A stretch of DNA of 64,000 bases from Bifidobacterium sp. ESL0790 (GTDB lineage Bacteria; Actinomycetota; Actinomycetes; Actinomycetales; Bifidobacteriaceae): the NCBI RefSeq assembly GCF_029395435.1, contig NZ_CP113915.1, positions 620,001 to 684,000 of the forward strand, read 5' to 3'. The position numbers were made by a program, and so were the translations under genes. Of the stretch, positions 16,969 to 26,312 are shown piece by piece. Every line of letters starts with the position of its first letter. Position 1 is the first letter of the stretch. Below the pieces are notes generated by a model. It was not told the DNA's origin, did no database searches, and saw only the letters and a list, made by a program, of their open reading frames with translations.

Positions 16969-18657
16969 TCAGCTTTCGGCTGGCTTGTCGCCGTCGGAGT
17001 CGGCATCGGCGCTGGGATTGCTGGAATCGCCGCCGTCGTCGGAACCGGAATCGCCGCCGTCGTCAGGCTTGCCATCAGCCGAGTTGCTGCCATCGTTCAA
17101 ATCATCGCCGTCGGTCGAGTCGGCGTCATCGTCATGATGGGCGTTGTTCTCGTCGTCCAGCAGCTTGCTGAGCTCCGCGTCCCAATCGATATGCGAGCCT
17201 GATTTGCCGGAGCCCGAATCCGCGCCGTTGGCCGTGGATTCGCCAGTTCCGTTCGTCGTGGCCTCGTCGGCCTTCGAATCCGCGTCCTCGCCAACGCCTG
17301 CCGCCTCAGCACCACCGGCGATCGCGCCGTCACGGTCGGGGTCGGGCAGCTTCGGCAACAGGTCGGGGTGCGACCACATCTCATCGCGCGCCACGTCGCC
17401 CTGCTCGGCGGTGATCTTCTCCCAAACGGAGGCCGCCTCGCGCATGCGCTTGGGGCGCAGCTGCAGGCCCAGCAGGTTCTCGAAGGTCTGCTCGGCCGGG
17501 CCGCCCACCGCGCGCTCGCGGCGCACCATCTCGCGCAGCTGGTCGATATGCGGCAAGTGGGCCATGCCGGCCCGCCAGGTGACGCAATCCACCCAGCCCT
17601 CCACCAGCGCCAGCAGCGTCTCGAGGCTCTCCATGGCCTCCTTCTGCTCGGGGGTGTCGGGGATGCCGACCTTGGTGAGGTCCACGGCCCCGGAGATCGA
17701 CTCGGGGTCCATCGAGGTGGCCTCGCGCAGCTGCTCCTCCACCGCGTCAAGGTCGATGTTGACGCCACGCGCGTACTTGCCGATCAGCGCCTCGAAACGC
17801 GGCATGAGCCACGGCACATGCGCGAAGAGCCTGGCGTGTGCCACTTCCTCGAGGGCCAAAAAGGCGAGCACCTCGGCCTGGTCGATCTGCAACGATTTCG
17901 CGTATTCCACGGCGTTCTGCGCGATGAGCGCGCCGGCCGGGTTCTTCTGCAGCGCGATGCCCTGGTCGAAGCTGCCGCGCACCTCGTGCGAGAGGTTGCC
18001 GGCGGCGTGCCCGAGCTGCATCGAATAGGCCATGTTGCCCACCATGCGCATGATCTGCGCCGGGTCCTTCATGCTGTCGGGGATCTGGATGGGGATCGGC
18101 CCCGCGAAAACGCCCGCGATGCTGCCCTCGCCGAAGCTGTCGCCGAAACGTTCGGAGATCACCGCGGAGAGCGCGTCGCTCATCGACTGCTCCACCGGGC
18201 TGGCGAACTTCGCCCACGAGTCGATGGTGGCGTTGACCCAGTCGGCGCGGGTGAAGGCCTGGGGCGTGCCCGGCGCGGGGTCCAGCTCACAGGCCGTGTC
18301 GAGCCACAGGTTCGCCTCGGTCATGGCCCGGCGCACCGCCTCGCCGTTCTCGGCGCTCACGGTCTTCTCGCTCGATTCGTCGTTGGCCTGGGTCAGCGCG
18401 ATGGACGAGGCGAGCTGCACGTTGATCGGCCCCTGCTCGGCCGTGCGCTGCATGTCACCGACGGTGTTGAGCCCGCTCGAGGTGAACGCCTGCATGAGCG
18501 CCTGCACCTCCTGGGGCTTCGGCAGACGCGAGAGGTCCTGGCCGAACAGCTGCTCCTTGACCGCGTCGGGCAGGGCGTTGAGCTGGTTGAAGGCCATGTC
18601 GCCTTGCACCTGGCCAAAGCATTCGATCAGCCATTGGTGAATCGCGTTCTCGTCCAT
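16969..18657 (-). CDS. Zincin_2/DUF2342 (TIGR03624-like) putative hydrolase
   Basis: A 562-residue protein of the actinobacterial family often annotated as zinc-dependent metalloprotease. The diagnostic segment 'LEEVAHARLFAHVPWL' is at about 269-284. The family's canonical zinc motif is HExxH, but here it reads E270-E-V-A-H274, so the first His is missing and protease activity is doubtful. The last 120 residues are a low-complexity acidic tail rich in Asp/Gly/Ser, like that of the phosphotransferase-like protein across uvrD2. ATG 18657 is chosen because AAGGAAG lies upstream; the frame stays open 21 codons further without support. Confidence 0.85.
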   Translation of the reverse strand: MDENAIHQWLIECFGQVQGDMAFNQLNALPDAVKEQLFGQDLSRLPKPQEVQALMQAFTSSGLNTVGDMQRTAEQGPINVQLASSIALTQANDESSEKTVSAENGEAVRRAMTEANLWLDTACELDPAPGTPQAFTRADWVNATIDSWAKFASPVEQSMSDALSAVISERFGDSFGEGSIAGVFAGPIPIQIPDSMKDPAQIMRMVGNMAYSMQLGHAAGNLSHEVRGSFDQGIALQKNPAGALIAQNAVEYAKSLQIDQAEVLAFLALEEVAHARLFAHVPWLMPRFEALIGKYARGVNIDLDAVEEQLREATSMDPESISGAVDLTKVGIPDTPEQKEAMESLETLLALVEGWVDCVTWRAGMAHLPHIDQLREMVRRERAVGGPAEQTFENLLGLQLRPKRMREAASVWEKITAEQGDVARDEMWSHPDLLPKLPDPDRDGAIAGGAEAAGVGEDADSKADEATTNGTGESTANGADSGSGKSGSHIDWDAELSKLLDDENNAHHDDDADSTDGDDLNDGSNSADGKPDDGGDSGSDDGGDSSNPSADADSDGDKPAES

Positions 18658-18889
18658 ACCGTTGCTTCCTTTGTGTTGGCTTCGTCGGGCCATACTGTTG
18701 CGGCCGTTTGGTAATTCCATGATATTGGTTCGTGTGGTCTTACCCGCGCCCTCTTACGCTGGTAATGAGATTGGCGGTCCGCCGGTCGTGTCGCGCTCTG
18801 ATGCGCATGTGCAAAGGTTGATGATTATGTCGATAATCGCGTCGATATTCGCTCGATAAAACTATAACGATGGCATGAAAGTGAACGTT

Positions 18890-19106
18890 TCCGGCATCCA
18901 CATTCGTCAATGCACAAAACAGACCACTGGCGACATGTAATTGATCCGTTTTAGGCATCTGTGCTTAACCGTGCCTAAAACAGGCCGCTGGTAGTACCCA
19001 ATCGGTCCGTTTCACGCATCCGTACCACCATATGTCTAAAACAGGCCGGTGGTAGTGTCTGACGGCCTATTCCCGGCATTTGCGCAGGCCCGTGCCGAAA
19101 GCGGCC
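18890..19106. repeat. Tandem hairpin array of about 4 units, period 58-61 bp
   Basis: The element AAAACAGRCC falls at 18916, 18977 and 19038 (61 bp apart), with a weaker fourth copy at about 19098 and a weak one near 18858. Each is preceded by the inverted half GTTTTAGGCATC or similar across a loop of 10-12 nt; the unit at 18950 has GTTTTAGGCA with TGCCTAAAAC. The array occupies the divergent gap between the zincin-like and S16 protease genes and ends about 40 bp before the -10-like CATACT of the latter. Confidence 0.75.
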
Positions 19107-19157
19107 TCCGACGACGCTCGAATAGGCGAGTCTGGGCGCGTGGGCATACTTATGGGT

Positions 19158-20108
19158 ATGGCACGAAATCGGCGGCAAAACGCGCAAGAATCCACAGATT
19201 CCCAGACCGAAACGACGGTGGGGCAGGCCCCCATGGCCGAGGCCGTCAGCCCGGTCGCCAGCCAAGCCACCGACCAGGCCGCGCGTCGTGGTCAGTGGCA
19301 ATCCTTCAAGCGTTATTTCACCCGCCATTCCCTGCGGTATTTCGCCGGCCTCATCTGCGTGGTGCTCTGCCTGGCCGTGCTGGTGCTGCCGAGCCCCTAC
19401 GTCATCGAGTCGCCCGGCCCCACCCAGGACGTGCTCACCAGCGTCGACGGCAAGCCGGTCATCAAGGTCACGGGCGTCAAGACCTACAAGACCCGCGGCA
19501 AGCTCCTGATGCTCACCGCCAACGTGCAGGGCGTGCCCGGCTCCCCGGCCGCGGGCTGGCAGACCCTCGTGGCCTGGATTGACCCGCATGAGGAGGTCCT
19601 ACCCAGCGAGGCCGTGTTCCCCGTGGGCCAGTCCGAGCAGGACTATGAGAAGGACTCTGGCAAGGAGATGACCGGCTCGCAGGATTCGGCCAGCGTCGCC
19701 GCGCTCGACTTCGCCAAGAAGCACGGCATCGATACGGCCGGCGCGAAGGTGAGCATGCACGTCGACGACATCGGCGGCCCCTCGGCCGGCATGATGTACG
19801 CGCTCGGGGTCATCAACAAGCTCACCCCCGCCGACGAGACGGGCGGCAAGGTCATCGCGGGCACGGGCACCATCTCCAAATCCGGCAAGGTCGGCAAGAT
19901 CGGCAGCGTCAGGCTCAAGATGTTGGGCGCCAAGCGCGACGGAGCCACCTGGTTCCTGTCGCCAGCCTCCAATTGCGACGAGGTCGTGGGGCATGTGCCC
20001 GGCGGGCTGCGCGACGTGAAGGTCTCCACGCTGGATGACGCCTACAAGGCTGTGAAGGCCATCGGCAGCGGGCACGGCGATTCGTTGCCGCACTGCACCG
20101 TCGGCTAG
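19158..20108 (+). CDS. Lon-like S16 serine protease, membrane-anchored, without PDZ domain
   Basis: A 316-residue protein with a cytoplasmic N-terminus of 58 residues, one membrane helix (about 60-79), a domain beginning 'PSPYVIESPGPTQDVL' that is typical of the YlbL/Rv3194c family, and an S16 protease domain (about 185-316). The Ser/Lys dyad is S209 in 'GGPSAG' and K254 in 'IGSVRLK'. In YlbL-type proteins a PDZ domain separates the two parts; here 'SQDSASVAAL' leads straight into the protease. ATG 19158 follows a CATACT -10-like element by 7 nt. Its location next to the zincin-like gene matches actinobacterial synteny. Confidence 0.88.
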   Translation: MARNRRQNAQESTDSQTETTVGQAPMAEAVSPVASQATDQAARRGQWQSFKRYFTRHSLRYFAGLICVVLCLAVLVLPSPYVIESPGPTQDVLTSVDGKPVIKVTGVKTYKTRGKLLMLTANVQGVPGSPAAGWQTLVAWIDPHEEVLPSEAVFPVGQSEQDYEKDSGKEMTGSQDSASVAALDFAKKHGIDTAGAKVSMHVDDIGGPSAGMMYALGVINKLTPADETGGKVIAGTGTISKSGKVGKIGSVRLKMLGAKRDGATWFLSPASNCDEVVGHVPGGLRDVKVSTLDDAYKAVKAIGSGHGDSLPHCTVG

Positions 20109-20373
20109 GGGGAGCGTTTCGCGCGGTTGGGCGGCTCGTTCCATCGGGCCCACTCGGCTTGTGTTGGTCATCGGCCGGCGCTCGCCGGAGCCTTGAAGCG
20201 CTGTGGTTTCAGGGGAGCGGCGGTGGTCGCCACGTTCGCGACATGCCGTGGCTTCGAGTGTTTCTTTTTGTAATGCATACTTTGTTATTCTTTACTTCTC
20301 ATTCTGTCTAATTACCGCTGGCGTTTTGGTCACGTCCGGGCTACTGTTCGCACGTATTTGCTATATTGAAACT

Positions 20374-20790
20374 GTGAATGAAACGGCATCGAAAAACGCT
20401 GAGGAATTCGGTTTCCACGCTGGGGACATCGTGCAGGAATGGCTGTGGGATGACGACGTGAGTGAGTCGATTCGACAGAAAATCATGACGCTGACTGGAG
20501 AGGATCTTGTCGACGAGGACTATGGCTCCGCGGTCGACGGTGTCATTATTTGGTGGCGTGATGGCGACGACGAGGACGCGTTGTCCGACACCATCGTGGA
20601 CGCCCATAGTGTGCTTGGTGAGGACGGCCCCCTGTGGGTGCTCACCCCCAAGCCTGGCCGCCCGGGAGCCGCCAGCTCGGTCACCGTGCAGTCCGCGGCG
20701 AAGACCGCCGGCATGAACGCGGCCACCCCGCTCACGGTCTCCGAGGACTGGAACGGCATCCACCTGCGCGCCTTCGGCAAAGGCAAGTAA
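20374..20790 (+). CDS. DUF3052 family protein
   Basis: A 138-residue actinobacterial protein. The sequence 'FGFHAGDIVQEWLWDDDV' and 'VDGVIIWWRDGD' match DUF3052, whose members are about 140 residues and of unknown function. The family starts near 'NETASKNAEEFGF', so GTG 20374 is chosen. TATATT at 20362-20367 lies 6 nt before it and no ribosome site is seen, which fits a leaderless transcript. The frame is open upstream but would add a spurious hydrophobic stretch. Confidence 0.92.
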   Translation: MNETASKNAEEFGFHAGDIVQEWLWDDDVSESIRQKIMTLTGEDLVDEDYGSAVDGVIIWWRDGDDEDALSDTIVDAHSVLGEDGPLWVLTPKPGRPGAASSVTVQSAAKTAGMNAATPLTVSEDWNGIHLRAFGKGK

Positions 20791-20870
20791 GCCTTCCAAG
20801 GCTTGTCTAATCAATAAGATTTTCGTGGTATCGGTTTTAATGTCACCGGTGTCACGAAAAGTTTCATTGA

Positions 20871-21089
20871 ATGGGGACGATTATGGCATCTTCGTGTCTG
20901 AACCGTATGTCGAAGAAGCCGATCATGCTTTCTGAAAGTCAGATTCGACAGAAAATTCAGGAAACAGCCAGTCCTTTTGGTGGTGAAGCAAAACTCCGTT
21001 CCAAAGAGAAACGTAACATTCTTTCTCTCGATGAGATGTTTGCTTTGCAACGAATAGATAGCCTGAATTATCTATTGACGGGCGAATAG
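20871..21089 (+). CDS. Small hypothetical protein
   Basis: A possible 72-residue Ser/Lys/Glu-rich protein; I do not recognise the family. Its base composition is clearly more AT-rich than the neighbours. Support comes from position: a strong hairpin with T-run follows 60 bp after the stop, while the preceding DUF3052 gene has no terminator of its own. The start is uncertain (20871 or internal ATGs at 20883 and 20907). Confidence 0.35.
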   Translation: MGTIMASSCLNRMSKKPIMLSESQIRQKIQETASPFGGEAKLRSKEKRNILSLDEMFALQRIDSLNYLLTGE

Positions 21090-21150
21090 GATATTCGACC
21101 AACCCATCTCTGAGTAACAGAGAATATGAAATATAAGTAACCGATTACAG

Positions 21151-21192
21151 AAATTGGCGTTCATGGATTACTGATTCCATGAACGCCAATTT
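21151..21192. terminator. Bidirectional terminator before glyA 3' end
   Basis: A perfect 17-bp stem, AAATTGGCGTTCATGGA with its complement (21151-21167 and 21176-21192), an 8-nt loop, then a T-run. It lies between the convergent small ORF and glyA. Confidence 0.9.
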
Positions 21193-21222
21193 TTCATCTG
21201 TGCTTAGGCGAGCGGCAGCCTG

Positions 21223-22542
21223 TCACAGGCCGGGGTAGAGGGGGAAGTCCTCGGTGAGCTTGGTGACGCGGGCACGCAGCGCTTCCACGTCGGCGTCCTT
21301 TCCGCCGGCCAGAGCGGTGCCGATGATGTCGGCCACCTCCTCGTACTGCGGGGCCGCGAAGCCACGCGTGGCCAGCGCCGAGGTGCCGATGCGCAGGCCC
21401 GAGGCCACGGAGGCCGGGCGCGGGTCGAAGGGCACGGTGTTGCGGTTGACGGTGATGCCGCATTCCGCCAGCAGGTTCTCGCCCTGCTGCCCGTCCATCT
21501 CGCTGTTGCGTAGGTCGACCATCACCAGGTGCACGTCGGTGCCGCCGGTCAGAACGGTGATGCCCTGCGCTTTCACATCGTCGGCGTTGAGGCGGTCGGC
21601 CAGGATCTTCGCGCCCTCGAGCGTGCGCTCCATGCGATGTTTGAACGCCTCGGTGCCGGCGACCTTGAAGGCCACGGCCTTGGCGGCGATGATGTGCATG
21701 AGCGGCCCGCCCTGCTGGCCGGGGAAGACGGCGGAGTTGATCTTCTTGCCGTATTCCTTCTTGGCCAGGATGAAGCCGGAACGCGGCCCGCCGAGCGTCT
21801 TGTGCGCGGTGGAGGAGACCACGTCGGCGTAAGGTACGGGGCTCGGGTGCAGCTTGGCCGCCACCATGCCGGCGAAGTGGGCCATGTCGACCCACAGCTT
21901 CGCCCCGACCTCGTCGGCGATCTCCTTCAACGCCGCGAAGTCCTCGATGCGCGGGTAGGCGCTCCAGCCGCCCACGATGAGCTGCGGGTGGGTCTCGAGC
22001 GCGCGCTGGCGGATGATCTCGGGATCGATCAGGAAGGTGTCGGGGTTCACGCCGTAGGACTCGGCATGGTAGAACTTGCCCGAGAAGTTCATCTTGGTGC
22101 CGTGGGTCAGGTGGCCGCCATGGTCGAGCGCGAGGCCCAGCACGGTGTCGCCCGGCTTGATGAGCGCCTGGTAGACGGCGGCGTTGGCCTGCGCGCCCGA
22201 ATGGGGCTGCACGTTGGCGAACTCGGCGCCGAAGAGCTCCTTGGCGCGGTTGCGGGCCAGCGTCTCCACGCCGTCCACGAACTCGCAGCCGCCGTAGTAG
22301 CGGCGCCCGGGGTAGCCCTCGGCGTACTTGTTGGTCAGCACGGAGCCTTGCGCGTCAAGCACGGCGCGGGGCACGAAGTTTTCGGAGGCGATCATCTCAA
22401 GGCCGTTCTGCTGACGCTTGAGCTCGTCATTGATGAGCGACGAGATTTCGGGGTCCGCTTGTGCGATGGGTGCGTTGAACATGTCCGACGAGCTCTGCAC
22501 AACCGCTGGGTTGGATGTGTCGGTTTGGTATTGTTCAGCCAT
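21223..22542 (-). CDS. glyA: Serine hydroxymethyltransferase
   Basis: A 439-residue PLP enzyme converting serine and tetrahydrofolate to glycine and 5,10-methylene-THF. Motifs are '[13 protein letters not shown]', '[15 protein letters not shown]', 'GAQANAAVY' and the PLP lysine in '[13 protein letters not shown]'. A leader of about 30 residues precedes the conserved core. AAGGAGT upstream supports the start. It is the last clear housekeeping gene before the accessory region. Confidence 0.98.
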   Translation of the reverse strand: MAEQYQTDTSNPAVVQSSSDMFNAPIAQADPEISSLINDELKRQQNGLEMIASENFVPRAVLDAQGSVLTNKYAEGYPGRRYYGGCEFVDGVETLARNRAKELFGAEFANVQPHSGAQANAAVYQALIKPGDTVLGLALDHGGHLTHGTKMNFSGKFYHAESYGVNPDTFLIDPEIIRQRALETHPQLIVGGWSAYPRIEDFAALKEIADEVGAKLWVDMAHFAGMVAAKLHPSPVPYADVVSSTAHKTLGGPRSGFILAKKEYGKKINSAVFPGQQGGPLMHIIAAKAVAFKVAGTEAFKHRMERTLEGAKILADRLNADDVKAQGITVLTGGTDVHLVMVDLRNSEMDGQQGENLLAECGITVNRNTVPFDPRPASVASGLRIGTSALATRGFAAPQYEEVADIIGTALAGGKDADVEALRARVTKLTEDFPLYPGL

Positions 22543-23065
22543 TTCAGACTCCTTTTATACTCGTTGCTTTATTCGTTGGTCGCCAGCCGGCGGCGGATTC
22601 GCATCCGTTGGTTGCCCGAGTTGGGGCGTATGGTCGGCTGGTTCGTGCGGCGGATGGCGTTTGGCCTTGCCACCACATGCCAACCATTATGCCAGAAGGA
22701 TTACGAAATGCGCGCCGCACGCCCTGTTTATGGACGTGATTGTTATCGCAGCCCCGGCGTGGTTGGGGGCATCAGGGATGGAAGCCCGCGGCCATCGCGC
22801 TGCCCTGCGTATGAATTTCCTATCGCTGAGGTAACCGTCACTGATAGTTTTTGTCCATTGATATATATTTTCTGTTGCTGAGCGCTCGCCAGCGATAGTT
22901 TTTCGTTGTGGGTGGACGTTTTCTATCGGTGAGTTGTGGGGCGCGGTGGGTTGTGGCGTGGTGGGTTTGACCGTGCGGTGAGGGCTGTGGCTGGTGTGCT
23001 TGGCGATGTGGTGATTGCCTGTGCGGCGGTGAGTTGTGGTGTGGTGGTGAGTGTGGCTTGCGGGC
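22543..23065. other. Gap between glyA and the surface protein, with short-period hairpins
   Basis: No gene is supported. At about 22819-22935 three copies of CTATCGCTGAG-like sequence occur at 22820, 22872 and 22923 (51-52 bp apart). The first two are followed by the inverted partner (CACTGATAG, CCAGCGATAG) and a T-run. They share the core with the hairpin at 988-1027. From about 22935 the DNA becomes a G/T-biased (on +) low-complexity stretch running into the surface protein tail. Confidence 0.55.
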
Positions 23066-25479
23066 TTATTTGGTGTGGCGGGGGCCGTGGGTGGTGTGCT
23101 TGGCGGTGTGGTGGAGCTTCGCGTGTGACGGCCCGTCGGACGCCGGCGAGGTGTTGGCTCGCATGGCCGCGGTGCGGTGGCCATTGGTTTGACGGTTGGT
23201 TGTGCGGTGGTTCGCTGTGTGGCAGTTGGTGGTGAAGCCGTGGGGGATTGGTGTGGTGCGGCCGGTGGGGGTGACCAGGCGGAGGGCGTGGTTGCGGCGG
23301 TTGCGCAGGGTGGTGGTGGCTCCGATGAGCATCACCGCTAGGAGGGTGAGCAGGAGCTTGGACCACAGTTGGGCTTGGCCACCGGTCAGTGGGATGGCGG
23401 TGATGGGGTCGGTGATCTTCTTGGTGTAGGGCTCGCTGGTGTTGATGCCGTCGCTCAGCACGTATTGGATTTTCTTGGCGCCGGTGACGGCGATTGGTTT
23501 GGTGGCGCTGAAGTGGCCTCCGGGGCCGGTGGCGACGGTGAGGGTCGTGGTGGTGCCGCCGCCGTCGGGCCAGCTGATGGGGGTGTCGGTGTTGTCGAGC
23601 CAGCTGATGGTGACCGTGTCTCCGGGCTCGGCGACGGCCTGAGATCGGTCAGAGCTCATGGCGACGCCGCCCGCGCTGCTGGACGTGGCGTATGAGTCGC
23701 TGATGCCGGGTGCGACCATGTCGGGGTAGCCGTCCTTGCCGGTGGACCATTGGCCGAGCGGGCCGCCGGCATCTTTGACTTGCGCGGTCACGGTGACTTT
23801 CGTGCCCGTGCCTATCAGGTCGGCGGCCGCCATGCTGGCGAGGCTGGGCGCGTCGGTGAGGTCGGCCGTCCAGTCACTGCCGTCGATGGTGCCGGTGGTG
23901 TCCTTGTGCTGTTCGGTTCCTGTTGCGTCGGTCCACGTGTAGCGCACGATCATGGTGTCGTCGCGGCGCAGGTCCGCGGCGGTGCCGGTGGCGCGGATGC
24001 TTGTGGATTCGCCGCCGAGGTCGTGTGGCCAGGTGACCGTGGTGACAGTGGGCACGGGCATGGGGTTCCACTGGGGTGTGACGGTCAACAGACCGTCCGG
24101 GGTGAGGGTGTCTCCGGGGATATGGGCGCCATTGGAGCCGTCAATCCAGCTGAGGCGCCGGCTCGGCGAGCCGGTCAGCCCCGTGGATCCGGCCACGGTG
24201 CAGGTATCGGTGTCGGTCCAGGCGAGGCACGGGTGGGGGTAGTCGCCGACGGTGCCGTCGGCGTGCGCGTACTCGATGCCTCCTTTCGCGGTGCCGAACC
24301 ACGTGGGCCGGGTCACCGCAGTGGAGTAAGCTCCTGCGGGCGTGGTGTTTGATTGAAAATGCTTCTGCTTGTAGATGGTCGAGCCGTCCGGCAGCGTGGT
24401 AGCCTCAAAGGCACCTTCGACGTAGACTGTCTCCCCGGGGTAGGCCGGGAACGCTCCCGACTGCACCGCAGAAGCCAGTGTGGAGGTGCCCGCTCCTAAT
24501 CTCAGTCGTTTGAGATGCGTGTAGCCGAACATGCTTGTGGTGTTGGTCACGTTGCTGGTGTCCCAGCCGCTCAGATCGAGGCTGACGAGCGAGGAAGCAT
24601 TCTGGAACATTGCGTACATTGTAGTGATTTTGCTGGTGTCCCAACCGCTGAGATTTACCGAGACTAGTGCGGAACAGCGGGAGAACATATACTGTGTGTT
24701 TTGCAGGTTTCTGCTGTCCCAGCCGCTCAGATTGAGATCTTCCAGTTTCGGGCAATCCTCGAAGATGCCTTCCATGTTGGATATGCCCGAGACGTTCAAA
24801 CCAGGCGCCGAAAAAGACTCCAGCTCAGTCATGTTAGAGAACCAGAAATTCATTGTGGTCACTCCGCTTGAGAGTTGCAGCGAACTGCTGATGGTCAGCG
24901 AGGTGATTTGATACCGGTAAACAGACCAGGGGAAAGGTGAAGTGTAATAAGGATAGTCATAGTTGAGTATTCCGCCGGTTATCGTCATATTGCAGTTGGC
25001 GTCGATGGTCCAGTCGATGTGGTCGGCGGTAGGACCGCCGTGGGCACTGCCCTGCCATGTCGCCGTCGTCGGCGTGCATGAGCTCTGCGGGCCCACCTGC
25101 GGTTGCTCAGTGGAGGTTGCATGGTGGGCCACGGCTGGTGGCCTGCTGGCCTGACTCTTTCCAGAGAAGCGCGTGAGCGAGGCCGCGTGGACTGAATTGG
25201 AAATGGAGCTGCGATGCTTCGAATCGGTCTTACGGTTGTGACCTGACTTTGTGGACGGGTGTGACGGGTTGCCAAGTTCCAACAACGATGAAAGTGACTT
25301 TGAAGATAAAGGTGAGAAGTGATTAGTTTGGGTTGGTGAGTTGTGATAAGAATTGGTCGTTAGGACTGCGGGGGGGGGTCGATCTCGGTGCTTTTTTGGT
25401 TGTCCACATTCGATAGGTTGCCCGTGAACGGCGCGAGCATCGCGGCGCACGCGAGCGCGGACACGACCATCTTCAACAT
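23066..25479 (-). CDS. BspA/DUF285-type sortase-anchored surface protein, out of frame at a C9 tract
   Basis: A start at 25479 gives a signal peptide (MLKMVVSALACAAMLA). The frame then stops just after a run of nine C (minus strand; 25370-25378), while the rest of the protein is open in another frame down to 23066. A run of 7 or 10 C would join them into about 800 residues: an Asn/Ser/Thr-rich linker, DUF285 repeats ('LNLSGWDSRNLQNTQYMF', 'VNLSGWDTSKITTMYAMF', 'LDLSGWDTSNVTNTTSMF'), Ig-like domains, then 'AIPLTGG', a membrane helix and basic residues. The gene is thus probably a phase-variable adhesin, currently OFF. An Arg/His/Thr-rich tail of about 75 residues extends past the normal anchor end. 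Confidence 0.8.
25370..25378. repeat. G9/C9 homopolymer (candidate slippage site)
   Basis: Nine consecutive G on the plus strand (C on the coding strand) lie about 35 codons after the signal-peptide start. With nine C the reading frame terminates within three codons; with seven or ten it continues through the surface protein. Confidence 0.85.
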
Positions 25480-25907
25480 CGAACCAAACCCCTTAACACC
25501 AAATTCTCCAACCGCGCGCCGCCGGCACCGCATCAGAATCACGAGGCCGCGGACCTTTCGGGTCGAGTCAAACGCCAATGGTTGAATGGTCTGACCTAAC
25601 TTCATGACTCGCTGCGATGCAACACAACGCGCTAACTCAATATGCTCAAGATATTACAACATTTAACCGACGAAAACGCGAAATTGCCCAATTAACCCAG
25701 TATTTTCCGCGAATTTCGCGGACGACACGCCCATTCACAGGTGTTTGAATAGTCATACATAACGTCTTTTTGAGGTTTTTCCGCCGCGATATTTCCAAGC
25801 CGATATGTGACTTGATGTGTCACTTTTCGGACACCTTCGAATGTAAAAGGTTCAAAGGCCCGGAACCGGAACCCGAAAATGACCGGGCGGCCAAGATCTT
25901 GCAAAGG
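25480..25907. other. Upstream region of the surface protein gene
   Basis: About 430 bp with no convincing gene; AT-rich for the window from 25590 to 25860. The surface protein's likely ribosome site AAGGGG lies just upstream of 25479. Promoter elements should lie here, but none is clear enough to mark. Confidence 0.4.
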
Positions 25908-25981
25908 TGGGCGATGAGGGATTCGAACCCCCGACATCCACCGTGTAAAGGTGGCGCTCTAACCAGCTGAGCTAATCGCCC
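25908..25981 (-). tRNA. tRNA-Val (anticodon UAC)
   Basis: On the minus strand the acceptor GGGCGAT pairs with ATCGCCC, the D arm is AGCTCAGCTGGTTAGAGC, the anticodon stem-loop is CCACC-TTTACAC-GGTGG with anticodon TAC, and the T arm is GGGGGTTCGAATCCC. The discriminator A is followed by CCT, so CCA is not fully encoded. The structure is complete and normal. Confidence 0.97.
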
Positions 25982-26158
25982 TTCGGACAATTGAACACTC
26001 TAGCGCGAAGGTTGGTCACTGGCATGGTGCGGCGGGGCGCTCGGCAGGTCGCTTCGTGGCGGCTCCCACGCACACCGAAACTGGCCACTTCGTGGAGTGA
26101 AGTTTCGGTGGTGTGATTGCGCCGATCCTGCAACGTGCCGAAGGCGACGGAGACAATC

Positions 26159-26312
26159 AATTGTCTGACGAAATCAAAGCTGGTGAATGTGGATAGCTGG
26201 TTCGCTATCATAGTGGCAGAGAACCAATGTCGTTAAACGTTTGTGGGAGTTGGGCTGCGCCCGTGTGAGCGAGTCCGTTGCGCGGCGATGCGAGTAGAAG
26301 AGGCGAAGGTCG
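26159..26312 (+). promoter_or_regulatory. Upstream regulatory region of YcxB-like gene 1 (copy 1 of a duplicated region)
   Basis: From ATTGTCT at 26159 the region matches that before gene 3 (28487-28636): GAATGTGGATAG then CGCTATCAT, and a palindrome AAACGTTT at 26235-26242. The dyad GATAGC (26192-26197) with GCTATC (26204-26209) looks like an operator. The gene start is marked by GAAGGTCG. The gap between the tRNA and 26159 shows nothing else. Confidence 0.6.

Noticed and set aside
22543-22820. Folate or glycine riboswitch before glyA
   Set aside because: No conserved core of either class was recognised; only short hairpins further upstream.
22923-23366. Pro/His/Thr-rich minus-strand frame overlapping the surface protein end
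   Set aside because: It arises from the G/T-biased low-complexity stretch in a frame different from the surface protein and shows no domain.
25370-25378. Simple pseudogene by frameshift for the surface protein
   Set aside because: The break falls exactly at a homopolymer, and both parts are otherwise intact, so a reversible switch or a read error at the tract is more likely than decay.
25908-25981. Integration of the YcxB-like cluster at the tRNA-Val gene
   Set aside because: No integrase gene and no second copy of the tRNA 3' end were seen in the window; the tRNA is complete.
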